Source: Halobellus clavatus (GTDB lineage: Archaea; Halobacteriota; Halobacteria; Halobacteriales; Haloferacaceae). From it: DNA of 64,000 nucleotides. A program made the position numbers and the translations under genes. Positions 15,532 to 24,807 of this stretch are shown here, in pieces. How positions within the stretch are numbered: position 1 is the first letter of the stretch; each line of letters opens with the position of its first letter. The stretch lies in the NCBI RefSeq assembly GCF_900107195.1, contig NZ_FNPB01000010.1, forward strand, positions 62,001 to 126,000, given 5' to 3'. The notes beneath the pieces are model-generated. The model worked only from the letters and a program-made list of their open reading frames with translations, was not told the origin of the DNA and did not search any database.

Positions 15532-17052
15532 TTAGAACAGCGCCGCCGCGACAGTCTGGGCCGTCTCGATGACCGGACCGAAGGCGGGGAGCAAGAGCAG
15601 CGTCCCCAGTCCGGCGAAGAGCACGGCCGCGTAGAGGCCGACCGGTCGGCTCTGGATCTCGAAGGTTCCGCTGGGCTCTTCGATCCACATCGCCTTCACG
15701 ACGCGGCTGTAGTAGAACAGCGACAGCGCGCTGTTGACCGCGCCGACGGCGGCGAGCCACCAGAACCCGGACTCGATGGCCGAGTAGAATAGGGCGTACT
15801 TCGAGAGGAAGCCGCCGAACGGCGGGAGCCCCGCGAGGCTGAACATGAACACCGTCATCGCCACTGCGGCGACGGGGGCGGCCGAGGCGAGGCCGTTGTA
15901 GTCCTCGAACGTCCGACCGACACCCCAGTGCTCGACCAGTGCGATGAACAGGAACGCGCCCGTGTTCATAAAGCCGTAGACGAGCAGGTGTGCCATCGAG
16001 GCCCCGAGCACGTCGCCGTTGGGACCGCCTGCGGTCAGCGCCGCGAGACCGATCAGCGCATAGCCCGCGTGGCCGATCGAGGAGTACGCGAGCATCCGCT
16101 TGACATTCTCCTGTGTCGCGGCCGCGAAGTTACCGAGCGTCATCGTGACGACGGCCAGCACCTGGAAGGCGAGCACCCAGTCGACGCCCGCCGGGATCGC
16201 CCCGAGCGGGAACGCCTCGACGAAGACGCGGAACGCGAGCGCGAAGCCCGCCGCCTTCGAGGCCGAGGAGAGGAACGCGGAGATCGGCGCGGGCGCGCCC
16301 TCGTACGCCTCCGGCGCCCAGAAGTGGAACGGCACGGAGGCCGTCTTGAACGCCATCCCGCCGACGATCATCAGCACGCCGAGTCCCACGACGCCGGTCA
16401 TCTCGGAGACGCCGGACCCGAGCGCCGACGCGACGTCGGCGAAGATGAGCGAACCCGACGCGGCGTAGATCAGGCTGATACCGAAGACGAACACCGCCGA
16501 GGAGACCGATCCGATCAGCAGGTACTTCAGCCCCGCCTCGACGCTGCCGCGGTTCTTCCGGAGGTACGCGACGAGTGCGTACGACGGGAGTGACGCGAGC
16601 TCTAAGCTGACGAACGCCGTCGCCAGGGAGTTCGCCGTCGCCATCGTCGCCATCCCGGTCGCAGCGAAGAGCACCATCGAGTAGAACTCCGCGCGGTGCT
16701 CGTGTCCGTCGAGATAGTCGTAGGCGGCGACGGCCACCATCGCCGTGACGATCGTCGTGATGAGCGTGAAGAAGAGGCTCATCCCGTCGACGACGAGCGA
16801 CTCGCCGTACAGCGAGATCGCACCGCCGGTCTGTGGCTGACCCGTCCCGGCGACGAGGAACCAGGCGGTGATCCCGAACGCCAGCAGCGAGCCGCCAGCA
16901 GCGGTCCCGGCCAGGACCGTGTTGTTCGGATCGTCGCTCCACACCGTATCGATCCCGAGGAGCACGAGCCCCGTCAGCGCGAGGACGATCGCGGGCGCGA
17001 GCGCCGACCACATCGGCGTGGTGGCCTCCGCCGTCTGGAGGAGGACGGACAT
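15532..17052 (-). CDS. nuoN: Complex I subunit N (antiporter-like)
   Basis: 506 residues with about 14 transmembrane helices. It is one of three Mrp-antiporter-like proton-pumping subunits, and contains the conserved LASLPSYALVAYLRKNRGSVEAGLKYLLIGS region and the broken-helix lysine segment around FHFWAPEAYEGAPAPISAFL. The start is ATG 17052, sharing its A with the TGA of nuoM; a GTG three bases earlier is also possible. It is the last nuo gene of the operon. Confidence 0.96.
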   Translation of the reverse strand: MSVLLQTAEATTPMWSALAPAIVLALTGLVLLGIDTVWSDDPNNTVLAGTAAGGSLLAFGITAWFLVAGTGQPQTGGAISLYGESLVVDGMSLFFTLITTIVTAMVAVAAYDYLDGHEHRAEFYSMVLFAATGMATMATANSLATAFVSLELASLPSYALVAYLRKNRGSVEAGLKYLLIGSVSSAVFVFGISLIYAASGSLIFADVASALGSGVSEMTGVVGLGVLMIVGGMAFKTASVPFHFWAPEAYEGAPAPISAFLSSASKAAGFALAFRVFVEAFPLGAIPAGVDWVLAFQVLAVVTMTLGNFAAATQENVKRMLAYSSIGHAGYALIGLAALTAGGPNGDVLGASMAHLLVYGFMNTGAFLFIALVEHWGVGRTFEDYNGLASAAPVAAVAMTVFMFSLAGLPPFGGFLSKYALFYSAIESGFWWLAAVGAVNSALSLFYYSRVVKAMWIEEPSGTFEIQSRPVGLYAAVLFAGLGTLLLLPAFGPVIETAQTVAAALF

Positions 17053-18578
17053 CACAGCCCACCTCCCGTCAGGATCGGATTAACCGCATCTTGGATCATC
17101 CCGAAGAAGAGGTCGGGGGCGACCCCGAGGACGATCACGAGGAGCAGGAGCACCGCGAGCGGCGCGACGTCCTGCATCGGTGCGGTGGTGATCTCGTAGT
17201 CACCGTCGAAACTGAACGGACCGAACAGCGTCCGCTGCATCGCGAACAGCAGGTAGCCCGCGACGATCACGATGCCGAACATCGCCGCCGCGGTGAACAG
17301 CGGCATTCCCGAGTGGACCGTCGAGGCGAACGAGCCCTTGAAGATGAAGAACTCGCCCGCGAAGCCGGCCATCAGCGGCAGGCCCATATACCCGAACGCG
17401 CCGGCGACGAAGATGCCGGCGGTGACGGGCATCCGGTCTGCGATCCCGGACATATCGCCCACCATCCGCGTGTGGGTCGTGTTGTAAATGACGCCGACCG
17501 CCATAAACATCAGTCCGGAGATGAGTCCGTGCGCGATCATCTGGAACGTCGCGCCGCCGACGCCGTAGGTGGTGTACGCGACGAGTCCCAGGATCACGTA
17601 CCCCATCGACGAGACCGACGAGTACGCGACGATGCGCTTGAGGTCCTGCTGTGCGAGCGCCAGGAGCGCGCCGTAGATGACGCTGATGACGGCGATCCCC
17701 GCGATGGGGACGACGAGCGCCGTCGCCACGTCGGGCATCATCGTGAAGTTGAACCGCAGCAGGGCGTAGGTCCCCATCTTCAGGAGGACGCCCGCCAGCA
17801 TCACCGACACCGGCGTCGGGGCCTCGACGTGGGCGTCGGGCAGCCACGTGTGCAGCGGCGCGACAGGCACTTTCACCGCGAAGCCGAGGAACATCGCCAC
17901 GAAGGCGACGGTCTTCAGCATCCCGGCATTCAGCCCCGCGAAGCCGGCGAGTTCACCCGCTCGGAGCGCCTGGGCGATCTCCGGGAGTCGCATCGACGAC
18001 ACCGAGTCGCCGAGGCCGAAGACCAGCGCGATGAACCCGATGAACATCACGAGCGACGCCACGTTCGTGTATACGAAGAACTTGATCGCGGCGTAGCGCC
18101 GGTTCGGACCGCCCCAGACGCCGATGAGGAAGTACATCGGGACGAGGACGGCCTCCCAGAAGACGAACCACGCGAAGAAGTCGAGCGCAGTGAAGACGCC
18201 CAGGAGGTTCGCCTCCATAAACAGCATCAGTCCGTAGAACTGCGACTGGCGCTCGGAGATGGGCGTCCACGCGCTGATGATCGCCAGCGTCGAGAGGATC
18301 GTCGTGAGGACGACCAGCGGCAGGCTGATGCCGTCGACGCCGACGAACCAGTGCAGATCGAGACTGCCGAGCGTCAGCCAGACGAAGTCCGTCTCGAACG
18401 CGATCGACCCGCCCAGGAGGGCGTTGCCGCTCGCGTCGTACTGTGCCCACATCCAGAGGCTCCCGAGCACCGGGAGCGCGCTGAGTGCCGCCGCGAGTCG
18501 ACCGGCGTACTCGTCGGGGGCGACGAACACGACCAGCGCGGCGAGGAACGTGACAGCGATGAGCGCTTCAATGATCAT
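17052..18578 (-). CDS. nuoM: Complex I subunit M (antiporter-like)
   Basis: 508 residues, about 14 helices. Family hallmarks are FWEAVLVPMYFLIGVWGG (key Glu in the proton path), KVPVAPLHTWLPDAHVEAPT with its lysine, and RIVAYSSVSSMGYVILGL. The start chosen is ATG 18578, which overlaps the TGA of nuoL as ATGA; an upstream GTG at 18587 would lie inside nuoL. It acts with NuoL and NuoN in proton translocation. Confidence 0.96.
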   Translation of the reverse strand: MIIEALIAVTFLAALVVFVAPDEYAGRLAAALSALPVLGSLWMWAQYDASGNALLGGSIAFETDFVWLTLGSLDLHWFVGVDGISLPLVVLTTILSTLAIISAWTPISERQSQFYGLMLFMEANLLGVFTALDFFAWFVFWEAVLVPMYFLIGVWGGPNRRYAAIKFFVYTNVASLVMFIGFIALVFGLGDSVSSMRLPEIAQALRAGELAGFAGLNAGMLKTVAFVAMFLGFAVKVPVAPLHTWLPDAHVEAPTPVSVMLAGVLLKMGTYALLRFNFTMMPDVATALVVPIAGIAVISVIYGALLALAQQDLKRIVAYSSVSSMGYVILGLVAYTTYGVGGATFQMIAHGLISGLMFMAVGVIYNTTHTRMVGDMSGIADRMPVTAGIFVAGAFGYMGLPLMAGFAGEFFIFKGSFASTVHSGMPLFTAAAMFGIVIVAGYLLFAMQRTLFGPFSFDGDYEITTAPMQDVAPLAVLLLLVIVLGVAPDLFFGMIQDAVNPILTGGGL

Positions 18579-20596
18579 ACGAACCACCCTCCGAGGAGAC
18601 CGAAGGCGACGAGAAGTGCGGTCAGGCCGAGCGTGAGCAGCGCCGCGTAGTTACTCACCACACCCGTCTGGATGCGGCGAATGCGACTGCCCGAGAACAG
18701 GCTGACGCTCGAGACGCCGTTGACCACGCCGTCGACGATGCCGCCGTCGAACTTGTTGGCGGCACGCGCGACCGGCCGCGTCACACCGTTGGCCAGCCAG
18801 ACCTGGTACTCGTCCTGGTAGTAGTTGTTGTACAGCAGCGTCTTGATGCGCCCGAGCCGGTCGGTGTGTCGGATCGGTTCGGGGACGTCGTACAGGAGGT
18901 ACGCGAGCCCCGCCCCAGCCAGTGCCAGGCCGAGCGAGATTCCGGCACCGAGTGCCACCGTCGTGGCCTCGCTGCCGATGTACGACGAACTGTACGGGAT
19001 GAGTTCGCCGTAGTGGTGCGCGGTCAGAGACGCGTAGCCGCCGTCGAGCCACTGGTGCAGGAAGTCGATGCCCTTGATCCCGAGCAGTTTCTCCACCGGC
19101 ACCATGTTCACCAGTCCGGCCGTCGCGGCCAGGACGCCGAGCACGACGAGCGGAGCCTTCACGTTCCAGCCGACCCCGTGCGGATCGCGCGCCGTCTGCG
19201 AGCGCGGGTTGCCGTGGAACGTGAGGAACACCATCCGGAAGGTGTAGAACCCGGTGAAGAACACGGCGAGGAGACCCATCGCGTACGCGCCGAGCAGAAT
19301 CGGGTTCCCGCCGAGGCCGTGGATGAGCGTCTCATACAGGACCTCGTCCTTCGACCAGAAGCCGGCGAAGGGGACGATGCCCGCGAGCGCGAGCGACCCC
19401 GAGAGGAAGGTGTAGTAGGTCACGGGCATCTTGTCTTTGAGGCCGCCCATGTCCCACATATTCTCGTTGTGATGCATCGCGATGATGACCGATCCCGCAC
19501 CCAGGAAGAGCAGCGCCTTGAAGAACGCGTGCGTCATCAGGTGGAAGGTCGCGGCGACGTAGCCGCCGCCACCGAGGCCGAGCATCATATAGCCGTACTG
19601 CGAGATGGTCGAGTACGCAAGCACCTGCTTGATCTCGCGCTTGACGACGCCCATCGTGGCGGCGAACAGCGCGGTGAAGCCGCCGACGAACGCGATGATC
19701 GCCAGGGCGTTCGGTGAGAGCGCGTAGAAGCCGTACATCCGCGCGACGAGGTAGACCCCGGCAGCGACCATCGTCGCCGCGTGGATGAGCGCCGAGACCG
19801 GCGTCGGGCCTTCCATCGCGTCCGGCAGCCACGTGTGCAGCGGGAACTGCGCGGACTTGCCGATCACGCCGCCGAGGATAAGCAGGCCGACGATGGTGAA
19901 CCACGTCTGCGGCGCGAAGCCGAAGGTGGTGACCGAACCGGCCTCACCGTTGAGCGCGGCTTCGGCGAGGACCGGGAACGAGCCGTCGCCGGCGAACGCC
20001 GCCGTGCCGAACGTCGCGAAGACCGCGACGACGCCGACGAGGAAGAAGTAGTCCCCAAACCGCGTGACGAGGAACGCCTTCTTCGCGGCGCTCGGCGGAC
20101 CGGGCTCCCGGAAGTGGAAGCCGATGAGCAGGTACGAGCAGAGCCCGACCAGCTCGAAGAACATAAACGCCATCAGGAGGTTGTTCGCCACGACGAATCC
20201 GAGCATCGACGCGGTGAACAGGCCGAGGCCGGCGTAGTACCGTGGGAGTCCGGTCTCGCCCTCGTCGTTCATATAGCCGAGACTGAAAACGTGGACCAGG
20301 AAGGCGATGAGCGTCACGATGAGCAGCATCATCGCCGACAGCGGGTCGATCAGAAGGCCGAAACTCAGATCGACCGCATTGAGTCCCTCGGCCCACGTGT
20401 AGATCGTCGCGTTGTACGTCTGCCCGCCGGAGACCGTCAGGAACGTCGCGGCGGCCAGGAGTAGCGAGCCGGCCGTCGCGGCGATCCCGGCCAGCGCGCC
20501 GCCCTTCGGCAGGCGGTCGCCGACCGCGAGCGCGACGAGGAACGAGACGAACGGCAACAACACGATCGCGGGTGCGAAGTCGAGTATTCCTGCCAT
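18575..20596 (-). CDS. nuoL: Complex I subunit L (antiporter-like, with lateral helix)
   Basis: 673 residues, about 16 helices, the longest antiporter-like subunit, with a C-terminal extension expected to include the lateral amphipathic helix. Motifs include FFELVGLCSYLLIGFHF, the HTWLPDAMEGPTPVSALIHAATMVAAGVY channel region split over two helices, and LAYSTISQYGYMMLGLG. ATG 20596 begins directly after nuoK, with a one-base gap. Proton translocation in the membrane arm. Confidence 0.97.
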   Translation of the reverse strand: MAGILDFAPAIVLLPFVSFLVALAVGDRLPKGGALAGIAATAGSLLLAAATFLTVSGGQTYNATIYTWAEGLNAVDLSFGLLIDPLSAMMLLIVTLIAFLVHVFSLGYMNDEGETGLPRYYAGLGLFTASMLGFVVANNLLMAFMFFELVGLCSYLLIGFHFREPGPPSAAKKAFLVTRFGDYFFLVGVVAVFATFGTAAFAGDGSFPVLAEAALNGEAGSVTTFGFAPQTWFTIVGLLILGGVIGKSAQFPLHTWLPDAMEGPTPVSALIHAATMVAAGVYLVARMYGFYALSPNALAIIAFVGGFTALFAATMGVVKREIKQVLAYSTISQYGYMMLGLGGGGYVAATFHLMTHAFFKALLFLGAGSVIIAMHHNENMWDMGGLKDKMPVTYYTFLSGSLALAGIVPFAGFWSKDEVLYETLIHGLGGNPILLGAYAMGLLAVFFTGFYTFRMVFLTFHGNPRSQTARDPHGVGWNVKAPLVVLGVLAATAGLVNMVPVEKLLGIKGIDFLHQWLDGGYASLTAHHYGELIPYSSSYIGSEATTVALGAGISLGLALAGAGLAYLLYDVPEPIRHTDRLGRIKTLLYNNYYQDEYQVWLANGVTRPVARAANKFDGGIVDGVVNGVSSVSLFSGSRIRRIQTGVVSNYAALLTLGLTALLVAFGLLGGWFV

Positions 20597-20597
20597 C

Positions 20598-20900
20598 TTA
20601 CCACCTCATCGTTGTCGCTTCAGTGACGTCGACGCCGTCGAAGTTGCGGTACAGCACCAGGACGATCCCGATCCCGATCGCGACTTCGGCGGCGGCGAGT
20701 GCCATCACGAACAGCCCGAACGTCTGTCCCGTGACGTTCCCCCAGACGTAGGAGAACGCGACGAGGTTGATGTTCGCGGCGTTCATCATCAGTTCGACCG
20801 ACATCAGGATCAACAGCGCGTTCCGGCGCGTGAGGATCCCGAACAGCCCGATACAGAAGACGGCGGCCGAGAGGAGCAGATAGTACTCCGGTGGGACCAT
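20598..20900 (-). CDS. nuoK: Complex I subunit K
   Basis: 100 residues, three helices, family length. The two conserved membrane glutamates needed for proton coupling are visible in MSVELMMNAANIN and AAAEVAIGIGIVL. Start ATG 20900 shares its A with the stop of the upstream nuoJ half. Part of the E-channel with NuoA, NuoH and NuoJ. Confidence 0.97.
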   Translation of the reverse strand: MVPPEYYLLLSAAVFCIGLFGILTRRNALLILMSVELMMNAANINLVAFSYVWGNVTGQTFGLFVMALAAAEVAIGIGIVLVLYRNFDGVDVTEATTMRW

Positions 20901-21253
20901 CAGTCCTCACCTCCGAAGAGCGTCTGTTTGAGCTTCGTCCCGCCGTCGGTCAGCAGCGCCCGGTCCTCGTCGTCGCTCCGCCGTGCGAGGTGCACCGCCC
21001 CGTCGAGGGCGACGTCCAGCGCGACGGCGATCAGGAGGAACGCCGCGAGGAAACTCTCACCCGGCACGTCGCCGAGGTCGAGATTGAACATCGCATATCC
21101 GATGCTCGCGGTGATGTTCGATCCCTCGGCGAACCCCTGTGGGTCGGGGAACGACGCCGTGAGGAACGTCGTGGCCATCACGACGAACAGCGCCGCGGCC
21201 GCGAGGCCGGGCAGTAGGTGCGATCCGAGCTTCAGTTCAGGCTTCGTGGTCAT
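20900..21253 (-). CDS. nuoJ2: Complex I subunit J, C-terminal half (separate gene)
   Basis: 117 residues with two or three membrane segments (LLPGLAAAALFVVMATTFLT and SFLAAFLLIAVALDVALDGAV). Its position between the first nuoJ half and nuoK, and overlapping junctions on both sides, identify it as the second half of a split NuoJ. This is the usual arrangement in haloarchaea. Start ATG 21253 overlaps the stop of the first half (ATGA). Confidence 0.85.
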   Translation of the reverse strand: MTTKPELKLGSHLLPGLAAAALFVVMATTFLTASFPDPQGFAEGSNITASIGYAMFNLDLGDVPGESFLAAFLLIAVALDVALDGAVHLARRSDDEDRALLTDGGTKLKQTLFGGED

Positions 21254-21510
21254 GTGCTACTCACCTCCGGTTGTGTGCGCGTCAGCATCACGGCGAACGT
21301 GATGAGGATGAGAACCCCGCCCACGTAGACGAGGATCTGCATCGCGGCCAGAAATTCGGCCTGTAACATCACGTAGTGCACCGCGACGCTCAAGAGCGCG
21401 CCCCCGAGCAGGAGTGCGGAGTGCCAGATATCCCGCACGAGGACGACGCCCAGGCTGCAGCCCACGGTCACGAGGGCGAACAGCGCGAACGCGATGGTCT
21501 CGTAAACCAT
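21250..21510 (-). CDS. nuoJ1: Complex I subunit J, N-terminal half (separate gene)
   Basis: 86 residues from ATG 21510; an in-frame extension up to 21564 is leader sequence. Three helices, including WHSALLLGGALLSVAVHYVML and the NuoJ hallmark AAMQILVYVGGVLILITFAVML, which holds the conserved pi-bulge region. The C-terminal portion of NuoJ is encoded by the next gene. A 107-base gap with a hairpin separates it from nuoI, the only long gap in the operon. Confidence 0.93.
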   Translation of the reverse strand: MVYETIAFALFALVTVGCSLGVVLVRDIWHSALLLGGALLSVAVHYVMLQAEFLAAMQILVYVGGVLILITFAVMLTRTQPEVSST

Positions 21511-21583
21511 TGTATGTGTCTCCTTGAGGAACCCCTTTGAAGATTTCGAGAAGTCCGCGAACATCCGAAACGAGCCGTGGACT

Positions 21584-21602
21584 TCACGGGCCGAACCCGT
21601 GA
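21584..21602 (-). terminator. Hairpin in the nuoI-nuoJ1 gap
   Basis: tcacggg (21584-21590) and cccgtga (21596-21602) form a perfect 7-bp stem with a 5-base loop, inside the only sizeable gap of the operon. No T run follows on the minus strand. It may be a processing or attenuation point rather than a full terminator. Confidence 0.35.
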
Positions 21603-21617
21603 TCGAGGGGTTTCACC

Positions 21618-22079
21618 TCACTGGTAGTCCACCTCGCCCTCCCCCTCGCCGATCCACGCGTCGCGATCGGGTTCCCGGGAGTTGAGCGGGTCGATGTCCT
21701 TGTACCACGGGACGTTCTTCAACTGCTCTTTGTTGTACACGAAGTCGTCCTTCGTGTCGGCGGTGAACTCGAAGTTCTGCGTGAGCAGGATCGCATCGAC
21801 GGGGCAGACCTCCTCGCAGAGTCGGCAGTAGATGCACTGTCCGATGTGGAGGTTGTACTCCTCGCCGTTGCGCTGGTCGTCCTGTACGATCTGAATCGTG
21901 TCGTTGGGACAGACGTTCTCGCACTGGCGACACCAGATGCAGCGCTCCTGGCTGAACTTGTGGACCCCGCGGAAGCGAGGGCTCACTTCGGGTGCGACGT
22001 CCGGATACTCGACCGTGAACGTCTCGCCGTCCAGTGCGTGCTTCATCGTCGTCGCCATCGATTTGAGTACGCCAATCAT
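21618..22079 (-). CDS. nuoI: Complex I subunit I, two [4Fe-4S] ferredoxin
   Basis: 153 residues. Two classical ligand sets are present, CIWCRQCENVCPND and CIYCRLCEEVCPVD, for clusters N6a and N6b that pass electrons to NuoB. The start is ATG 22079 (MIGVLKSMATTMKHAL), overlapping the nuoH stop as ATGA; the longer open frame upstream is antisense-like within nuoH. The N-terminal helix is the membrane-contacting segment. Peripheral arm protein on the cytoplasmic side. Confidence 0.97.
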   Translation of the reverse strand: MIGVLKSMATTMKHALDGETFTVEYPDVAPEVSPRFRGVHKFSQERCIWCRQCENVCPNDTIQIVQDDQRNGEEYNLHIGQCIYCRLCEEVCPVDAILLTQNFEFTADTKDDFVYNKEQLKNVPWYKDIDPLNSREPDRDAWIGEGEGEVDYQ

Positions 22080-23137
22080 GCTATCACTCCCACGATGATG
22101 GCCGTGAGTGCCAGGTTCGCGAAGGAGAGTACGAGCATCCCCTTCCAGCCGATGTCCAGGAACTGATCGATCCGAACGCGCGGAATCGCCGAGCGCGCCC
22201 ACTGCGTGAACAGGTAGAACGCCCAGATCTTGATCGTGAACCACACGAAGCCCGGGAGGAACGGTCCGGCCGGGCCGCCGAGGAACAGCGTCGCGGCGAT
22301 CGCGCCGCCGAGGAAGATGTGGATGAACTCACCCAGGTAGATCAGGACGAAGTACACCGAGGAGTACTCGGTCTGGAAGCCGGCGACGATCTCGGTCGGG
22401 GCCTCCGGAACGTCGAAGGGGTTCCGGCCGACCTCTGCGAGGTTCGCCACCACGAAGAGCACGAAGGCGAAGGGATTGACGATAGCGAACCACTGCGGGA
22501 TCGTGACGCCAGCGATCGACAGCAGCGGTTGGGTCTGCTGGGCGACGATCTCGCTCATCTGCAGGGTGCCGGTGAACACGACCACCGACGCCGCGGTGAC
22601 GACGAGCGGGATCTCGTACGCGATGTTCGACGCGATCGCGCGCAGGCCGCCCAGGAGCGAGTACTTGTTGTTCGAGCCGTAGCCCATCATCACCAGGCCG
22701 AGCGAGGCGATCGACGACGCCGCGAAGGCGAAGACGAGCCCCGTCTCCGGATCGGCGAGGTGAATGCCGTTACCCATCGGGATCACGGCGAACCCGAGCA
22801 GTGCGGAGAACGGCACCAGAAGCGGACCGAGGTCGTACGCGGGCCGGTCGACGCCCTCCGGAATCACGAGCTCCTTCGAGAGCAGGCGGACGGCGTCGGC
22901 GACGATCACGACCAGGCCGAACGGGCCGACGCGGTTGACCGCGATTCGGTCGGTGAAGGCCGCGGTAATCTTCCGCTTGGCCCACGGGCCGGCGACGGCC
23001 GTCTGGACCAAGAGGAGATTGGCGATGATGAACGCGCCGAGGAGGCCACCGACGATCTGACCGATCGTTCCGGAGAGGCCGAGGAGCCCGGCGATCCGCT
23101 CGGGCAGGAGTACCTGCGACTGGAGCGGCGTGACCAT
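22076..23137 (-). CDS. nuoH: Complex I subunit H, quinone-site membrane subunit
   Basis: 353 residues, about eight helices. Conserved regions seen are GPWAKRKITAAFTDRIAVNRVGPFG across helix 1 and loop 1, the acidic E-channel/loop segment NPFDVPEAPTEIVAGFQTEY, and the C-terminal RVRIDQFLDIGWK. It connects the peripheral arm to the proton path and forms the quinone tunnel with NuoB and NuoD. ATG 23137 shares a base with the stop of nuoCD. Confidence 0.97.
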   Translation of the reverse strand: MVTPLQSQVLLPERIAGLLGLSGTIGQIVGGLLGAFIIANLLLVQTAVAGPWAKRKITAAFTDRIAVNRVGPFGLVVIVADAVRLLSKELVIPEGVDRPAYDLGPLLVPFSALLGFAVIPMGNGIHLADPETGLVFAFAASSIASLGLVMMGYGSNNKYSLLGGLRAIASNIAYEIPLVVTAASVVVFTGTLQMSEIVAQQTQPLLSIAGVTIPQWFAIVNPFAFVLFVVANLAEVGRNPFDVPEAPTEIVAGFQTEYSSVYFVLIYLGEFIHIFLGGAIAATLFLGGPAGPFLPGFVWFTIKIWAFYLFTQWARSAIPRVRIDQFLDIGWKGMLVLSFANLALTAIIVGVIA

Positions 23138-24807
23138 CAGCGATCCACCTCGCCGAGGACGATGTCGAGGCTACCGAGCGAGGCGACCATATCCGGGATG
23201 TATTCGCCGGTGGACATCTCGGGCAGCGTCTGAAGGTTCGAGAAGCACGGACTGCGGATCTTGAACCGGCCTGGCTTGTCGGTGCCGTCGCCGCGGATGT
23301 AGATGCCCAGTTCGCCCTTCGCGGCCTCGACGGCACGGTAGATCTCCGTGTCGTCGTCGGGCTTGAGCGTCCGCGGGACGTTCGCCTGGATCTCCCGTTC
23401 GTCTTCGGGCCAGTCCTCGAGCAGGTCCGCGCACTGTTCGATGATCTTCGCCGACTCCTCGACCTCTCGGAGCCGCACCAGCAGACGGCTGAAGTTGTCA
23501 CAGCCGTCCTCGGTGATGACGTCCCACTCGAGTTCGTCGTAGTAGCCGTAGGGATCGTCGCGGCGGAGGTCGTAGTCGATGCCGGAGCCGCGGGCGACCG
23601 GTCCGGTCGCGCCGTAGGACTTCGCGACCTCCGGCGGAAGGACGCCCGTGTCGATGGTCCGAGACTGCAGGATCTCGTTGCCGGTGATGAGATCGTGGTA
23701 CTCCTCGAGCGCCTGCGGGAGGTCGTCGAGGAAGTCGCGGACCGTCTCGAAGAACTCGTCACGGGGCTCGGGAAGGTCCCAGACGACCCCGCCCAGTCGG
23801 AAGTAGTTGAACATCATCCGCTGGCCGGTCAGGTCTTCGAGGATGTTCTGGGTCTTCTCGCGGTCCCGCATCGCATACATAAAGATCGCGGTGAAGTCGC
23901 CGTAGACGTCGAGCGCGAACGTGCCGACTGCGAGCATGTGTGAGGCGATCCGGCAGAGTTCCGACCCCATCGTCCGGATGATCTGTGCGTACTCCGGCAC
24001 CTCGATGTCGTTGAGGTCCTCGGCCGCGCGGGCGTACGCCCACTCGTTGAGGAGTCCAGAGGAGGCGTAGTCCCAGCGGTCGGGGTACGGCATAATCTGG
24101 TGCCGGTAGGTCTTCGTCTGACACATCTGCTCCTCACAGCGGTGGAGGTAGCCGATGTCGGGGTCGACGTCTGCGACCTGCTCGCCGTCGAGGACCGTCT
24201 TCACGTGGAGGACCCCGTGGGTCGCGGGGTGGTGCGGCCCGATGTTGATGTACATCGTGTCGCCCTCGTCTTCGCGGTGGTCCTCAGCGAGCGGATTCTC
24301 CCACTCGTCGAGCGTGACGATCTGCGGCCGGTCCTGGTCGTAGTTCTGTGAGAGCGGGTGCCCCTGCCAGGTCTCGGGCAGGAGAATCCGTCGCAGATCC
24401 GGATGGTCGTCGTAGTCGATCCCGACGAGGTCGTAGGCCTCCCGCTCGTGCCAGTCAGCCGTCCGGAACACCGGCGCGGCCGATTCGCTCACGGGGTCGT
24501 CTTTGGTCGTCGGGACGATGACGCTGACCTCGCGCTGGCGGTCGTCGAAGCTCGTGAGGTGATAGATCGACTCGTAGCGGTCCTCACGCTCTTCGGCGGT
24601 GACACACGAGAGGTGATCGAATCCGGCCTCGTCGCGGAGGCGGCGGAGCGTCTCCTGGACCGTGTCCGGCCGGATCACGAATCCGGGCGCGTTGACGTGC
24701 GTTTCCGTGTCGATCACGAGGTCGCCGAGCAGTTCCGCGATCTCGTCGGCACCGGTCGGCAGCGTCTCGACAGCGCCGTCGTCGGGCGTCGGTTCCTCTA
24801 AGCTCAT
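23137..24807 (-). CDS. nuoCD: Complex I fused subunits C and D
   Basis: 556 residues. The N-terminal part (about 1-165) is NuoC (30 kDa type), ending in the ERE(A/A)YDLVGIDYDDHPDLRR-like signature. The rest is the NuoD 49 kDa type: NIGPHHPATHGVLHV, then EKTQNILEDLTGQRMMFNYF and the final motif IRSPCFSNLQ..VASLGSLDIVLGEVDR. Fusion of C and D occurs in several lineages, including haloarchaea. It lines the quinone cavity. ATG 24807 overlaps the nuoB stop. Confidence 0.97.
   Translation of the reverse strand: MSLEEPTPDDGAVETLPTGADEIAELLGDLVIDTETHVNAPGFVIRPDTVQETLRRLRDEAGFDHLSCVTAEEREDRYESIYHLTSFDDRQREVSVIVPTTKDDPVSESAAPVFRTADWHEREAYDLVGIDYDDHPDLRRILLPETWQGHPLSQNYDQDRPQIVTLDEWENPLAEDHREDEGDTMYINIGPHHPATHGVLHVKTVLDGEQVADVDPDIGYLHRCEEQMCQTKTYRHQIMPYPDRWDYASSGLLNEWAYARAAEDLNDIEVPEYAQIIRTMGSELCRIASHMLAVGTFALDVYGDFTAIFMYAMRDREKTQNILEDLTGQRMMFNYFRLGGVVWDLPEPRDEFFETVRDFLDDLPQALEEYHDLITGNEILQSRTIDTGVLPPEVAKSYGATGPVARGSGIDYDLRRDDPYGYYDELEWDVITEDGCDNFSRLLVRLREVEESAKIIEQCADLLEDWPEDEREIQANVPRTLKPDDDTEIYRAVEAAKGELGIYIRGDGTDKPGRFKIRSPCFSNLQTLPEMSTGEYIPDMVASLGSLDIVLGEVDR

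Noticed and set aside
17091-18650. A 519-codon plus-strand frame rich in Arg, Asp, Glu and His
   Set aside because: Shadow of nuoM with no recognisable fold; nuoM motifs are complete on the other strand.
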